Assembly: GCF_900090225.1 (NCBI RefSeq)
Contig: NZ_FMHY01000002.1
Coordinates: forward strand, 3,534,001 to 3,598,000
Source: Micromonospora eburnea
GTDB taxonomy: Bacteria; Actinomycetota; Actinomycetes; Mycobacteriales; Micromonosporaceae
DNA length: 64,000 nt
Direction: 5' to 3'
Below the pieces are notes generated by a model, which saw only the letters and a program-made list of their open reading frames with translations, did not search any database and was not told the DNA's origin. Made by a program: the position numbers and the translations under genes. The first letter of the stretch is position 1; each line of letters begins with the position of its first letter. Shown here in pieces: positions 24,548 through 32,536 of the stretch.

Positions 24548-25707
24548 ACACCTCCGGAATCGTCAGGGGCGGTCGCCGCCCGCCACGTCGGCCCGTACCA
24601 GTGCTTGCCGAAACCCTCATGGTGCAGCTGGCCGGCGTGGTAACCCGCCCCGGCCAACATCCCCACCGAATGACTCACCATTTCGTCCGAGCCACAGAGG
24701 TAGACGTGCCGGGACCGCCAGTCCCCGTCGGCCAGCGCCCGGTCCACCACGTGCGTGAACTCCCCGGGCCGCTGGAAGTCCGCGCCCACCACGTAGGTGA
24801 CCGTCAGCCACGGGCACGACGCCGCCAACTTGTCGATGGCATCGTTGTCGTAGAACTCGGCGCGTGAACGGGCCCCCAGGTACAGGTCGACCCGGCGGCG
24901 GGCACCCTCCGCCTCGACCTGCTCCACCAGCGACTTGATCGGCGCCCAGCCGGTGCCACTGGCCAACAGCAGCAGATCCGACGACCCGGCTGGCCACAAC
25001 GTCAACCGGTCCCCCACCGGCGCGGCCAGGTGGACCTGGTCACCCACCGCGCAGCCGTACACCAGACGCGACGACACCGCGCCGCCCGGTGCCGCCCGCA
25101 CGTGCAACTCCAGCGTGCCGTCCGCGCGCGGCGCGTTCGCCGGCGAGTAGTACCGCCACGCCCGCACCGCCGGATGCGACACCCCGATCGACTGCCCCGG
25201 CGTGAACGGCAGCAGGTACTGCGGGCGCAACGTCAGCACCGCCAGGTCGAACGCCCGCCGCTCGTGCCCGAGGATCTCGGCCACCCACCACGGCGGCTTC
25301 TCCGATTCGGCGGCCTGCGCGGCGTCGATCATCACCTGCGACACCAGCCCGTACGCCGCCGTCCAGTCCTGGGCCAGCTCGTCGGTCCACGCCTCGCCGA
25401 GGAAGTGCCGCAGCGTCGCCACCAGCGCCTCACCGACCGCCGGGTAGTGCTCGGCGCGCACCGCGAACTTGCGGTGGTCGGCGCCGAGATCCTGCAGGAA
25501 CCCGACCAGGCTGTCGACCCGGTCCACGTGGGACACGATGTGCCCCAACGCGGTCACCAACCGGTCCCGCTGCCCGGCCATGTTCGTGGGAAACATCTGC
25601 CTGGTCTCCGGATGGGCCAGGAACAACGCCGAGTAGAAATAGAGCGGCACCTGGTCACCGTGCGCGGCAACCAGGGACCAGCTCTGCTTCAGCCGTGCCG
25701 CGTCCAC
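24541..25707 (-). CDS. Flavohemoprotein-like globin with FAD/NAD reductase domain
   Basis: Haem protein of 388 residues with the nitric-oxide dioxygenase layout. The globin domain (about 1-135) has the proximal His in R-A-E-H-Y-P-A-V-G. The FAD domain has W-R-Y-Y-S-P-A (R-x-Y-S motif). The NAD domain has A-S-G-T-G-W-A-P-I-K-S and Y-L-C-G-S-D-E-M. It differs from Hmp in the more divergent linker and shorter FAD domain, as in the mycobacterial type II-like flavohemoglobins. It lies two bases downstream of a truncated haemoglobin gene, so the two form an operon for NO or redox stress. Confidence 0.88.
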   Translation of the reverse strand: MDAARLKQSWSLVAAHGDQVPLYFYSALFLAHPETRQMFPTNMAGQRDRLVTALGHIVSHVDRVDSLVGFLQDLGADHRKFAVRAEHYPAVGEALVATLRHFLGEAWTDELAQDWTAAYGLVSQVMIDAAQAAESEKPPWWVAEILGHERRAFDLAVLTLRPQYLLPFTPGQSIGVSHPAVRAWRYYSPANAPRADGTLELHVRAAPGGAVSSRLVYGCAVGDQVHLAAPVGDRLTLWPAGSSDLLLLASGTGWAPIKSLVEQVEAEGARRRVDLYLGARSRAEFYDNDAIDKLAASCPWLTVTYVVGADFQRPGEFTHVVDRALADGDWRSRHVYLCGSDEMVSHSVGMLAGAGYHAGQLHHEGFGKHWYGPTWRAATAPDDSGGVR

Positions 25708-25709
25708 GC

Positions 25710-26105
25710 TCAGGCGTCCGTCCCGCCGCTTTGGGACACCACCTGATCCCGCACCTTCTCCAGCACGGCCCGCACGTCCACGATGATGTCGGTCGGCACA
25801 CCCAGCTCCGTCAGCGTCGTGGTCAGGTGCTCACCGACCATCCTGTAGTGCGCCACCGAGATGTTCAGCGGCTGGTGCGCCTCGGCCAGCTCCCGGCCGG
25901 CGTACTCGTTCGGCCCGCCGAGCACCACGGTCAACATCAGCGCCAGGTGCCGCCGCTGCTCCGCCATGTTGACGTCGGCGAAGTAGCCGGCCAGTTCCGG
26001 GTCGGCGAGCACCTTGTCGTAGAACAACGCCACCGCCGCCTTGACCGAAGCGGCGCCACCGATCCGCTCGTAGTGGGAGGGCGCGGTCTGTTCAGTAACC
26101 GTCAC
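25710..26105 (-). CDS. Group I truncated haemoglobin (GlbN-like)
   Basis: A 131-residue haem protein. After Y-E-R-I-G-G the features are F-Y-D-K-V-L-A-D-P-E-L, F-x-D-V-N-M, Q-R-R-H-L-A-L-M-L, and the proximal His in V-A-H-Y-R-M-V-G-E-H. Such proteins bind O2 and NO and act as NO dioxygenases. The GTG at 26105 follows GGAAGGAA and is preferred over an upstream start at 26198. Directly followed by the flavohemoprotein gene, which could supply reductase function. Confidence 0.9.
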   Translation of the reverse strand: MTVTEQTAPSHYERIGGAASVKAAVALFYDKVLADPELAGYFADVNMAEQRRHLALMLTVVLGGPNEYAGRELAEAHQPLNISVAHYRMVGEHLTTTLTELGVPTDIIVDVRAVLEKVRDQVVSQSGGTDA

Positions 26106-26212
26106 GGTCGTTCCTTCCAGCACACGGGGCCGCGCCGAATGGCGCGGAGGGGCCAACCGGTCAGCTGACTGGGGTTGCCGTAACGTCGTCGCCAGCACGA
26201 CCGTGTGGGACC

Positions 26213-26224
26213 ATAGCGCGCTAT
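26213..26224. promoter_or_regulatory. Perfect 12-base palindrome upstream of the globin operon
   Basis: ATAGCGCGCTAT lies 108 bases upstream of the glbN-like start, in the 558-base region 26106-26663. Position fits an operator, but it does not resemble the known NsrR or HypR boxes that I recall. Confidence 0.35.
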
Positions 26225-26485
26225 CCGGACAAGGTCACGCCCGGCCTATCAGTTTTCTGACATCAACCGTCCGGTCAGCACGCCCGTCATTGAGGTTGGG
26301 GGACCATCTCGTCAGATCGTGCGCTGAGCCTTCGTCGGCACCGGTGGGCAGCTGACGGAGCAGCCCTGCTGTCCGTGGCAAACGGACGGTGCCCGCCGTC
26401 GTGCGGCTGCTGACCGGCAAGGCCCGCGCGGTCCTCACCTGGCCCCGCATGCGCTACGAGACACGGTGTTCCCGTCACCAACCGC

Positions 26486-26527
26486 CGCGATAGCCGGGCA
26501 GGCAGACAACCCTGCCCGGCTATCGCG
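26486..26527. terminator. Perfect 17-base hairpin, probable terminator of the ECF41 operon
   Basis: CGCGATAGCCGGGCAGG and CCTGCCCGGCTATCGCG pair without mismatch around an 8-base loop. It lies 137 bases downstream of the sigma-factor stop codon on the minus strand. No T-run follows. Confidence 0.6.
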
Positions 26528-26535
26528 CTCGCCCG

Positions 26536-26611
26536 CTCCTGCGATCAGGCCCGCGCCCTGCCGGACGAGCACACCGCCGCGCGGGCTCGGTGCCGGCCGG
26601 GATCGCAGGAG
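26536..26611. repeat. Second inverted repeat in the globin/ECF41 gap
   Basis: CTCCTGCGATC (26536-26546) and GATCGCAGGAG (26601-26611) are exact inverted repeats separated by 54 bases, directly beside the 26486-26527 hairpin. Open frames through here (with a fragment reading V-R-L-L-T-G-K-A-R-A-V-L-T-W-P) do not form a recognisable gene. Confidence 0.55.
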
Positions 26612-26663
26612 TACCGCCACTACACCCCGACCCACCTCGGTGAGGACGCCTCGCTGACGACGT

Positions 26664-27584
26664 TCACTGCGTTCCGAGGTCGTACGCGCTGCCGTCAGCG
26701 ACGGCCCGGAGTTTGTCCGGGTTGGCCACGTTGTGGATGGCGGTGATACGACCGTCGGCGTCGAAGTCGAAGGTGACGGTGGCGATCACGCGTCCCAGCC
26801 CGCTGAACAGGATGCCCGGCCCACCGTTGATCTCGACGAGTTCGGCTGTCCTGTCGGCAGGCTCGACGCCCTGGTAGGTGACGGTGCCGATGGCCGCGAA
26901 CCAGGCGGCCACCGTCGCCGCGCCCACAACCGGGCGCAGGGCCTGGCGGACCTTGCCGCCACCGTCGGTCCACAGGGTGACGTCCGGGGACAATAGTTCC
27001 ATCAGGGCGTTGACGTCCCCGCCGGTCGCGGCGGCGAAAAACCGCTCGGTGGCCTCGCGCTGCCGCGACCGGTCGGCGGCGAAGCGCGGCCGCCGGGCCC
27101 GCACATGCTCGCGGGCTCGGTGCGCGGCCTGCCGCACCGCGACTTCGGAACGCTCCACCGCCTCGGCGATCTCGGCGTGGCTGAAGTCGAAGACCTCCCT
27201 CAGCACGAACACCGCGCGCTCCAGCGGGCTGAGCGTCTCCAGCACCACCAGCATGGCCATCGACACCGACTCGGCGTCCGTGACGACCTCGGCGGCATCC
27301 CCGCCGGTGAGGATGGGCTCTGGCAGCCACGGCCCCACATAGGTCTCCCGCTTGTGCTGGGTGGAGCGCAGCCGTTCCAGCGCCAGGTTCGAGACGATCC
27401 GCGTCAGATACGCCTTGGGGTCGGCCACCTGCGAGCGGTCCGCGGCAGACCACTTGATCCAGGCGTCCTGGACCGCGTCCTCGGCATCGGCCGCGCTGCC
27501 CAGGAGGCGGTAGGCCACGGAGAACAGCAGCCGCCGGTGCTCGTGGAAGACCTGCTGGCCGGGTTGAGCGGACAGGCCGGTCAC
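26664..27584 (-). CDS. ECF41-group RNA polymerase sigma factor with SnoaL-like C-terminal domain
   Basis: Extracytoplasmic-function sigma factor of 306 residues. Region 2 (about 10-75) includes D-A-E-D-A-V-Q-D-A-W; region 4 (about 115-170) includes L-S-P-L-E-R-A-V-F-V-L-R-E. The C-terminal SnoaL-like domain (about 175-300) replaces an anti-sigma factor. The three ECF41 hallmarks are all present: W-L-P-E-P at 86-90, D-G-G-G-K, and N-P-D-K-L near the end. The GTG start overlaps the stop of the oxidoreductase gene by four bases. ECF41 factors control their own linked oxidoreductase or carboxymuconolactone-decarboxylase gene. Confidence 0.93.
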   Translation of the reverse strand: MTGLSAQPGQQVFHEHRRLLFSVAYRLLGSAADAEDAVQDAWIKWSAADRSQVADPKAYLTRIVSNLALERLRSTQHKRETYVGPWLPEPILTGGDAAEVVTDAESVSMAMLVVLETLSPLERAVFVLREVFDFSHAEIAEAVERSEVAVRQAAHRAREHVRARRPRFAADRSRQREATERFFAAATGGDVNALMELLSPDVTLWTDGGGKVRQALRPVVGAATVAAWFAAIGTVTYQGVEPADRTAELVEINGGPGILFSGLGRVIATVTFDFDADGRITAIHNVANPDKLRAVADGSAYDLGTQ

Positions 27585-28786
27585 TTGGCCCCCCGGACAC
27601 TGGTGAAGCGGCCCCCGCGGGGCCAGAACGCACCCGAGGCGGGCATCTTCTTCATACGGCCGTACGTCGGCCAGGGCGATGAGGTCACCGTCTCCTTGTA
27701 CCGGACGGCCGCACGGCCGGTCAGACAGAACCGACGTGGACTGTCATCGGGCCGGGTGAACTGCACCACGGCATCACCGCGTCCCAGGCTCACCGGCGTG
27801 TGGTAGTAGCCGAAGCGGAACGGCTTGGGCTGCCTGCCCCTGAGCACCCGGTCGATCGACAGCGCGGCGTGCACCCCGGTCGGCATACCGCCCTGGCAGG
27901 TGCCGTGCATGACGCCGTACCCCTGGCGAATCGCGGCCGCATCGCCGATCGCGTACACGTCAGGGTGGGACACCGACCGCAGCGCGGCGTCGGTGACGAT
28001 GCGTCCACGCTCATCGACGGCCAGCCCGGCGGCGGCCGCCAGCGGCGACACCCGTAGCCCGCTCGTCCACAGGACCGCGTCGGCGGCGACGCACTCCCCG
28101 CCCGCCAGTTCCACCGCGTCGGGCAGCACCTTCACCACCTCGACGCCGGCACGCACCTGGACACCCAGCCGGTCGAGCGCGCCGCGCAGGTACGCCCGGG
28201 CCTTCGGGTTCATGGCCGCACCGGGCTCCTGCCTGCCCAGCAGCACCACGCTCAGCCGCGGGTGCCGCTCGGCGATCTCCGCGGCCGACTCGATGCCGGT
28301 CAGCCCGCTGCCCGCGACCACCACCGTGCCGCTGCCCAGCCGCGCCAGCCGGTCGGCCAGCAACTCGGCGTCCTGGGCGCTGCTCAGGGTGTACGCGTGG
28401 TCCTCGACCCCCGGCACCGCCGAGGTCTCTGCGACGCCGCCGAGCCCGTACACCAGCGTGTCGTAGGGAAGCACCCGGTCGTCGTCGATCCGCACGGTCT
28501 TCGCGTCCGCGTCCACCGCCGTCACCCAGCCGCGCACGAACCGCGCGCCCGTGCCCTCCAACAGCTCCGGGACGCTCAGCTCGGCGAGCCGCTGCCCGGT
28601 CGCCGTCATGTGCAGCCGCATGCGCTCGGTGAACCGCTCCTGCGCGTTCACCACGGTCACCCGCACCCCTTCGCGCCGCTTCGCCCGGGCCGCGAGCTGA
28701 ACGGCCGCGGCCATGCCCGCGTATCCCGCCCCCAGGATCACCACGTGGTGCGGGGTCGCCGTGCCGGTCTCCTGCCGTGCGTTCAT
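27581..28786 (-). CDS. FAD-dependent pyridine-nucleotide oxidoreductase (NDH-2-like), ECF41 partner
   Basis: Flavoprotein of 401 residues. The N-terminal FAD motif is V-V-I-L-G-A-G-Y-A-G; a second dinucleotide motif V-V-V-A-G-S-G-L-T-G binds NAD(P)H; V-Y-A-I-G-D-A-A-A closes the FAD site. It resembles type II NADH dehydrogenases but has no clear C-terminal membrane helix. The ATG at 28786 has AGGAGG upstream. Oxidoreductases of this type are the usual neighbours of ECF41 sigma factors, so the pair is probably self-controlled. The electron acceptor is unknown. Confidence 0.87.
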   Translation of the reverse strand: MNARQETGTATPHHVVILGAGYAGMAAAVQLAARAKRREGVRVTVVNAQERFTERMRLHMTATGQRLAELSVPELLEGTGARFVRGWVTAVDADAKTVRIDDDRVLPYDTLVYGLGGVAETSAVPGVEDHAYTLSSAQDAELLADRLARLGSGTVVVAGSGLTGIESAAEIAERHPRLSVVLLGRQEPGAAMNPKARAYLRGALDRLGVQVRAGVEVVKVLPDAVELAGGECVAADAVLWTSGLRVSPLAAAAGLAVDERGRIVTDAALRSVSHPDVYAIGDAAAIRQGYGVMHGTCQGGMPTGVHAALSIDRVLRGRQPKPFRFGYYHTPVSLGRGDAVVQFTRPDDSPRRFCLTGRAAVRYKETVTSSPWPTYGRMKKMPASGAFWPRGGRFTSVRGAK

Positions 28787-28842
28787 AGTTCCGTCCTCCT
28801 CGGCTCGCCTGTTGACGCCCACCAGATGGGAGCAGGCGGCCT

Positions 28843-28869
28843 GAACGTGACACGGGCCGAACGTGACGC
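28843..28869 (-). promoter_or_regulatory. Direct repeats upstream of the ECF41 operon
   Basis: GAACGTGACAC (28843-28853) and GAACGTGACGC (28859-28869) are direct repeats 57-83 bases upstream of the operon start. On the minus strand they read GTGTCACGTTC and GCGTCACGTTC, resembling the TGTCAC part of ECF41-type -35 elements. A matching CGTC -10 at the usual spacing is not seen. No gene is visible in the rest of 28787-29151. Confidence 0.35.
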
Positions 28870-29151
28870 ACGACACAGGCTGAATCGGGCCGTCGACGGT
28901 GGGCCCGGCACTCATGTGTCCTCGGCGGTGCCCTGCCCCGTCATCCGCGCGGATCGTCCACAAGAACCTCCCGGGTCGCCGCCCCCCGGACCGGTTCACG
29001 TGACGCACTCCACCATGGACGGGCCCACCCCCGCGCGTCCACCACCCAGGCGGGCGCTCCCGACCAGCGGAACCACCACCCGCAACCGGCCACCACCCAG
29101 GCGCCGCACGCCAGCAGCCGGTCCCGCACCGGAGCGCCAGAGCACCACACC

Positions 29152-29188
29152 AAAAGATCGCGCCGGGGCCTCAGCCGCGACGCGATCT
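29152..29188 (-). terminator. Rho-independent terminator of the garA-ftsR-bfn-merR block
   Basis: On the minus strand AGATCGCG and CGCGATCT enclose a GC-rich 21-base centre and are followed by TTTTG. It lies 24 bases past the stop codon of the merR gene. Confidence 0.65.
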
Positions 29189-29212
29189 TCGAAAAACGCC
29201 CTGGGGGGCGAC

Positions 29213-29791
29213 TCAGCCCGCCCGACGGCGCGCCCGACGCGCCGCCAACTCGTCCCCCACCGACTCCGGCGGATCCACCGCCGGCGGCGGGCCACCTGCC
29301 GGCTCCGCCGGCAGGTGGGACAACGAACCCTGAATCTCCTTGAACGCGCCGCCGATCGCGATGCCGAACACCCCCTGGCCGCCCTGCAACAGGTCGACCA
29401 CCTCCTCCGGCGACCGGCACTCGAACACCGTCGTGCCGTCGGAGATCAACGTGATGCCCGCCAGGTCCTCCACCCCACGCGACCGCAGCGCCTCGATCGC
29501 CTTCCGGATGTTCTGCAACGACACCCCGGCGTCCAACAGCCGCTTCACGACCTTCAACACCACCAGGTCACGGAACGAATACAGCCGGGAGGTCCCCGAC
29601 CCAGACGCGTCCCGCACGCTCGGCACGACAAGACCCGTCCGCGCCCAGTAGTCCAACTGCCGGTAGCTGATGCCCACCGCGTGGCACGCCGTCACACCCC
29701 GGTAGCCGACCTCGCCGTCACCGCCCGGCTCAGGCCCCACCACACCCGCCTGCTGCTCCGTACTCGGACCAGGATCCTGCGGCTCGTGCAT
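29213..29791 (-). CDS. MerR-family regulator (Rv1830-type)
   Basis: Winged-helix MerR protein of 192 residues. An acidic, poorly ordered start (about 1-35) is followed by G-Y-R-G-V-T-A-C-H-A-V-G-I-S-Y-R-Q-L-D-Y-W, the MerR recognition helix. Then come S-R-L-Y-S-F-R-D-L-V-V-L and a dimer helix with L-D-A-G-V-S-L-Q-N-I-R-K-A. It has no metal-binding cysteines. It matches the second MerR protein in the conserved actinobacterial order gcvH, garA, merR, bfn, merR (Rv1830 position in Mycobacterium), linked to growth and cell division control. The ATG at 29791 has GGGAGG upstream. Confidence 0.88.
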   Translation of the reverse strand: MHEPQDPGPSTEQQAGVVGPEPGGDGEVGYRGVTACHAVGISYRQLDYWARTGLVVPSVRDASGSGTSRLYSFRDLVVLKVVKRLLDAGVSLQNIRKAIEALRSRGVEDLAGITLISDGTTVFECRSPEEVVDLLQGGQGVFGIAIGGAFKEIQGSLSHLPAEPAGGPPPAVDPPESVGDELAARRARRRAG

Positions 29792-30003
29792 CCGGACAAC
29801 CTCCCCGCCCGTGCGGCGACACGTCATCTCCCCGTACGTGCACCCCTCGACACCGCAACCCTATCGCCGCGAACCGGAGTTACCACGGAGGACGCACCGC
29901 GACACGCCGCACAGACACAGGGGAAGACAACCCACAGCAGCGAGCCGTCACCCACCGTGACGCCCGCTGCCGCTCCACACCGACCACCCCGGCCGGCCAC
30001 CAC

Positions 30004-30468
30004 TCAGCCCGCGAAGTCCTCCGGCCGCACCTGGTCCAAGAACTCCCGGAACTTCTCCACCTCGTCCTCCTGCTCGTCCGGGATCACGATCCCCGCCTCG
30101 CTGAGGACCTGCTCGGCACAACGAATCGGCGCCCCGACCCGCAACGCCAACGCGATGGAATCGCTCGGCCGCGCCGACACCCGCACGCCGTCACCGATCA
30201 ACAGATCGGCGTAGAAGACGTTCTCCTTCAACTCGACGATCTCCACCGCCCGCAACGGCGCCTGCAACGCCGCCAGCACATCCCGCAGCAGATCGTGTGT
30301 CAACGGCCGCGCCGGCTTGACCCCCTGCTGCTCGTAGGCAATCGCCGTCGCCTCGACCGCGCCGATCCAGATCGGCAGATAGCGATCCCCCTCGACCTCC
30401 CGCAGCAGGACGATCGGCTGGTTGCTGGGCAGCTCCACCCGAACTCCGACCACGCTCAGCTCGCGCAC
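30004..30468 (-). CDS. Bifunctional nuclease family protein (BFN, DUF151)
   Basis: A 154-residue protein of the BFN/DUF151 family. The conserved segments are L-R-E-V-E-G-D-R-Y-L-P-I-W-I-G-x-x-E-A-T-A-I, R-P-L-T-H-D-L-L, F-Y-A-D-L-L and R-P-S-D-S-I-A-L-A-L-R. Members were reported as nucleases acting on RNA and DNA; the role in actinobacteria is unclear. The GTG at 30468 has GGAGG at good spacing; a longer frame upstream is not conserved. It corresponds to Rv1829 in the same conserved neighbourhood. Confidence 0.9.
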   Translation of the reverse strand: MRELSVVGVRVELPSNQPIVLLREVEGDRYLPIWIGAVEATAIAYEQQGVKPARPLTHDLLRDVLAALQAPLRAVEIVELKENVFYADLLIGDGVRVSARPSDSIALALRVGAPIRCAEQVLSEAGIVIPDEQEDEVEKFREFLDQVRPEDFAG

Positions 30469-30680
30469 CGCCGCCTCCGTGTCGTTGTCACCTACGCCCG
30501 CACCCGCGCCCTTCCCTGCACGGTACACGGACCGCGACACGAGATCCCCATGCGCTACGTGCACCACGCCTCGCAGGAAGGGGTTACCCCGGCAAGCCTA
30601 CGACACGCTTCCCGAGACAGATCTTTCCGCGCCCACCGACGGCGAAGGCCGGGCACCCACGGCACCCGGCCCTCCACACC

Positions 30681-31436
30681 TCACCGGCCCAACGTCGACC
30701 GCAACCCCACTCGCACCAACGCCGCGTGCAACTGCTGCGACAACGCCACCAGCTCCCGCGCCGTCTCCGCCGCCCGAGCCCGCGCCGCCGGATCACTCTG
30801 CCGCGCCAACGGAGCCACCAACTGCGCGAACAGACCGACCTCCCGATCCGCCGCCGTCCGATACCCCCGCAGATGCCGCGGCTCCAACCCGTACGCCGCC
30901 AACCCCGCCACCGCCGACGCGATAATCAACGCATCCGCGTCGTACCAGCCCGGCGGATCCGACACCAACACACCGAGCCGCTCCAACTCGCCCAACGTCG
31001 ACTCGGCGAGCCCACTACGAGCCAGCAGATCCGCCCGCCCCAGCCGAACCTCGGCCGACTCGACGGGCTCCGCCACCTCACGGCCCGGCACCTCACCACC
31101 GGGACCGACCGCCACCAACGTCGGCCGCTGCCGACCCGGCGCCGCACCCGACGCATCCCACTCCGCCAACTGGTCACGGATCACCCGCAACGGCAGATAC
31201 TGGTCCCGCTGCGCGGTCAACACGAACCGCAACCGCGCCACATCGTCCCAGCTGTACTTCCGATACCCCGCCGGCGTCCGCTGCGGCTCCACCAGGCCCT
31301 CGGCCTCCAGAAACCGCAACTTCGAGATGGTGACGTCCGGGAACTCCACCCGCAACTGCGCCAACACCTCACCGATGCTCATCAGCGCGGTGGAACGCGC
31401 CGCCCCGGGCGGCGTCGAAGCCGCAGGCTCGTTCAC
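30681..31436 (-). CDS. ftsR: MerR-family regulator, FtsR-type (Rv1828 position)
   Basis: A 251-residue MerR protein. The N-terminal winged helix has S-I-G-E-V-L-A-Q-L and F-P-D-V-T-I-S-K-L-R-F-L-E-x-E-G-L-V, followed by R-T-P-x-G-Y-R-K-Y. The rest is a larger C-terminal dimer/effector domain. This domain order and the place directly after garA match FtsR, which activates ftsZ in Corynebacterium and is Rv1828 in Mycobacterium. The GTG start overlaps the garA stop by four bases, so the two are coupled. The symbol rests on synteny and motif. Confidence 0.85.
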   Translation of the reverse strand: MNEPAASTPPGAARSTALMSIGEVLAQLRVEFPDVTISKLRFLEAEGLVEPQRTPAGYRKYSWDDVARLRFVLTAQRDQYLPLRVIRDQLAEWDASGAAPGRQRPTLVAVGPGGEVPGREVAEPVESAEVRLGRADLLARSGLAESTLGELERLGVLVSDPPGWYDADALIIASAVAGLAAYGLEPRHLRGYRTAADREVGLFAQLVAPLARQSDPAARARAAETARELVALSQQLHAALVRVGLRSTLGR

Positions 31437-31882
31437 CCCCGGCCGGCCTCCTCCGGACGCGGACCGGCGATGAACACCACCCGGAACTTGCCGATCTGCA
31501 CCTCGTCGCCATTGCTCAACGTGGCCGCCTCGACCCGCTCCCGGTTCACGTACGTGCCGTTCAAACTACCCACGTCCCGCACCGTGAACGTGCCACCGTC
31601 ACGATGGAACTCGGCGTGCCGCCGAGAAACCGTCACGTCATCGAGGAAAATGTCACTGTCCGGATGCCGGCCGCTGGTCGTCACATCGTGGTCCAACAGG
31701 AACCGGGCACCCGCGTTCGGACCCCGACGAACCACCAGCAGCGCCATCCCCGGCGGCAACGAACCGGACATCCGGCTCGGCACCACATCGGTGTCCGGCC
31801 CCTCCAGCACTTCGTCGAGCGAACCGAGATTGAGCGTCGAAGTGACGTCGAGTGGGGGGAACTCGTCGTCTGGCCGCGTCAT
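31433..31882 (-). CDS. garA: FHA-domain protein GarA/OdhI
   Basis: Phospho-switch protein of 149 residues that, in relatives, binds and inhibits 2-oxoglutarate dehydrogenase and glutamate dehydrogenase until Ser/Thr kinases phosphorylate its N-terminal threonines. The FHA domain (about 55-135) has G-R-H-P-D-S-D-I-F-L, V-S-R-R-H-A-E-F and S-L-N-G-T-Y-V-N. The N-terminal phospho-site region reads D-V-T-S-T-L (Thr14, Ser15, Thr16) instead of the usual E-T-T-S. The ATG at 31882 has GAGGTGG upstream. Between gcvH and ftsR, as in mycobacteria. Confidence 0.92.
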   Translation of the reverse strand: MTRPDDEFPPLDVTSTLNLGSLDEVLEGPDTDVVPSRMSGSLPPGMALLVVRRGPNAGARFLLDHDVTTSGRHPDSDIFLDDVTVSRRHAEFHRDGGTFTVRDVGSLNGTYVNRERVEAATLSNGDEVQIGKFRVVFIAGPRPEEAGRG

Positions 31883-32099
31883 GGGGACCACCTCACGGAT
31901 CTGTTTCGGTCGGCGTCGGGTAATGGCGGGTCTGGCCGCCGGGCAGTCACACACCCGGCGGCTGGCTCCCCGTGCCCGGGAAGGCGCACTCCACAACGCT
32001 CAACTATTGGGTTCTCGGTCGACTGGGCGAGCCTAGCCAGCGCCGAAAAACAGGGCAACCGGACGCGCGGAGACAAGCCCGCCGCCCGGAACGACACAA

Positions 32100-32489
32100 T
32101 CAGCTCTCAGTGAGCTCGCGGTACGCACCAGCGGTCAACAAACCCTCGACCGCCGCCGGATCATCCGGAGTGATCTCCACCAGCCAACCCGCACCATACG
32201 GATCCGTGTTGATCGCCTCAGGGGTGTCGGCCAACGCCTCGTTGCGCGCCGCCACCGTGCCACTCACCGGGGCGTAGATCTCCGACACGCTCTTGGTCGA
32301 CTCGATCTCACCAAACGACTCGCCCGCGGCCACCACCGCGCCCACGTCCGGCAACTGAACGAACACGATGTCACCCAGCGCGTCCTGCGCGAAGTGCGTG
32401 ATACCGACCCGGACGGCACCGCCGTCCCCGCCGACCACCCACTCGTGCTCGGCGGTGTACCGCAGATCCTCAGGAATCACCAGCTGCAT
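32100..32489 (-). CDS. gcvH: Glycine cleavage system H protein
   Basis: Lipoyl carrier of 129 residues that shuttles the aminomethyl group between GcvP, GcvT and the dehydrogenase. It has Y-T-A-E-H-E-W, G-I-T-H-F-A-Q-D-A-L-G-D-I-V-F-V, and the lipoylated Lys in E-S-T-K-S-V-S-E. Y-G-A-G-W-L follows. The gene starts 47 bases after a DUF881 stop codon, so it is probably cotranscribed with the envelope genes before it. gcvP is about 11 kb away with its own riboswitch. Confidence 0.96.
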   Translation of the reverse strand: MQLVIPEDLRYTAEHEWVVGGDGGAVRVGITHFAQDALGDIVFVQLPDVGAVVAAGESFGEIESTKSVSEIYAPVSGTVAARNEALADTPEAINTDPYGAGWLVEITPDDPAAVEGLLTAGAYRELTES

Positions 32490-32536
32490 CCTTCATCCAT
32501 CCGTGCACCGGGGGAAACCGGCGCGGCCGCGACCGG

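Noticed and set aside
26401..26493. Fragment reading V-R-L-L-T-G-K-A-R-A-V-L-T-W-P as a transposase remnant
   Set aside because: Too short and with no recognised homology that I can name; left as unexplained sequence.
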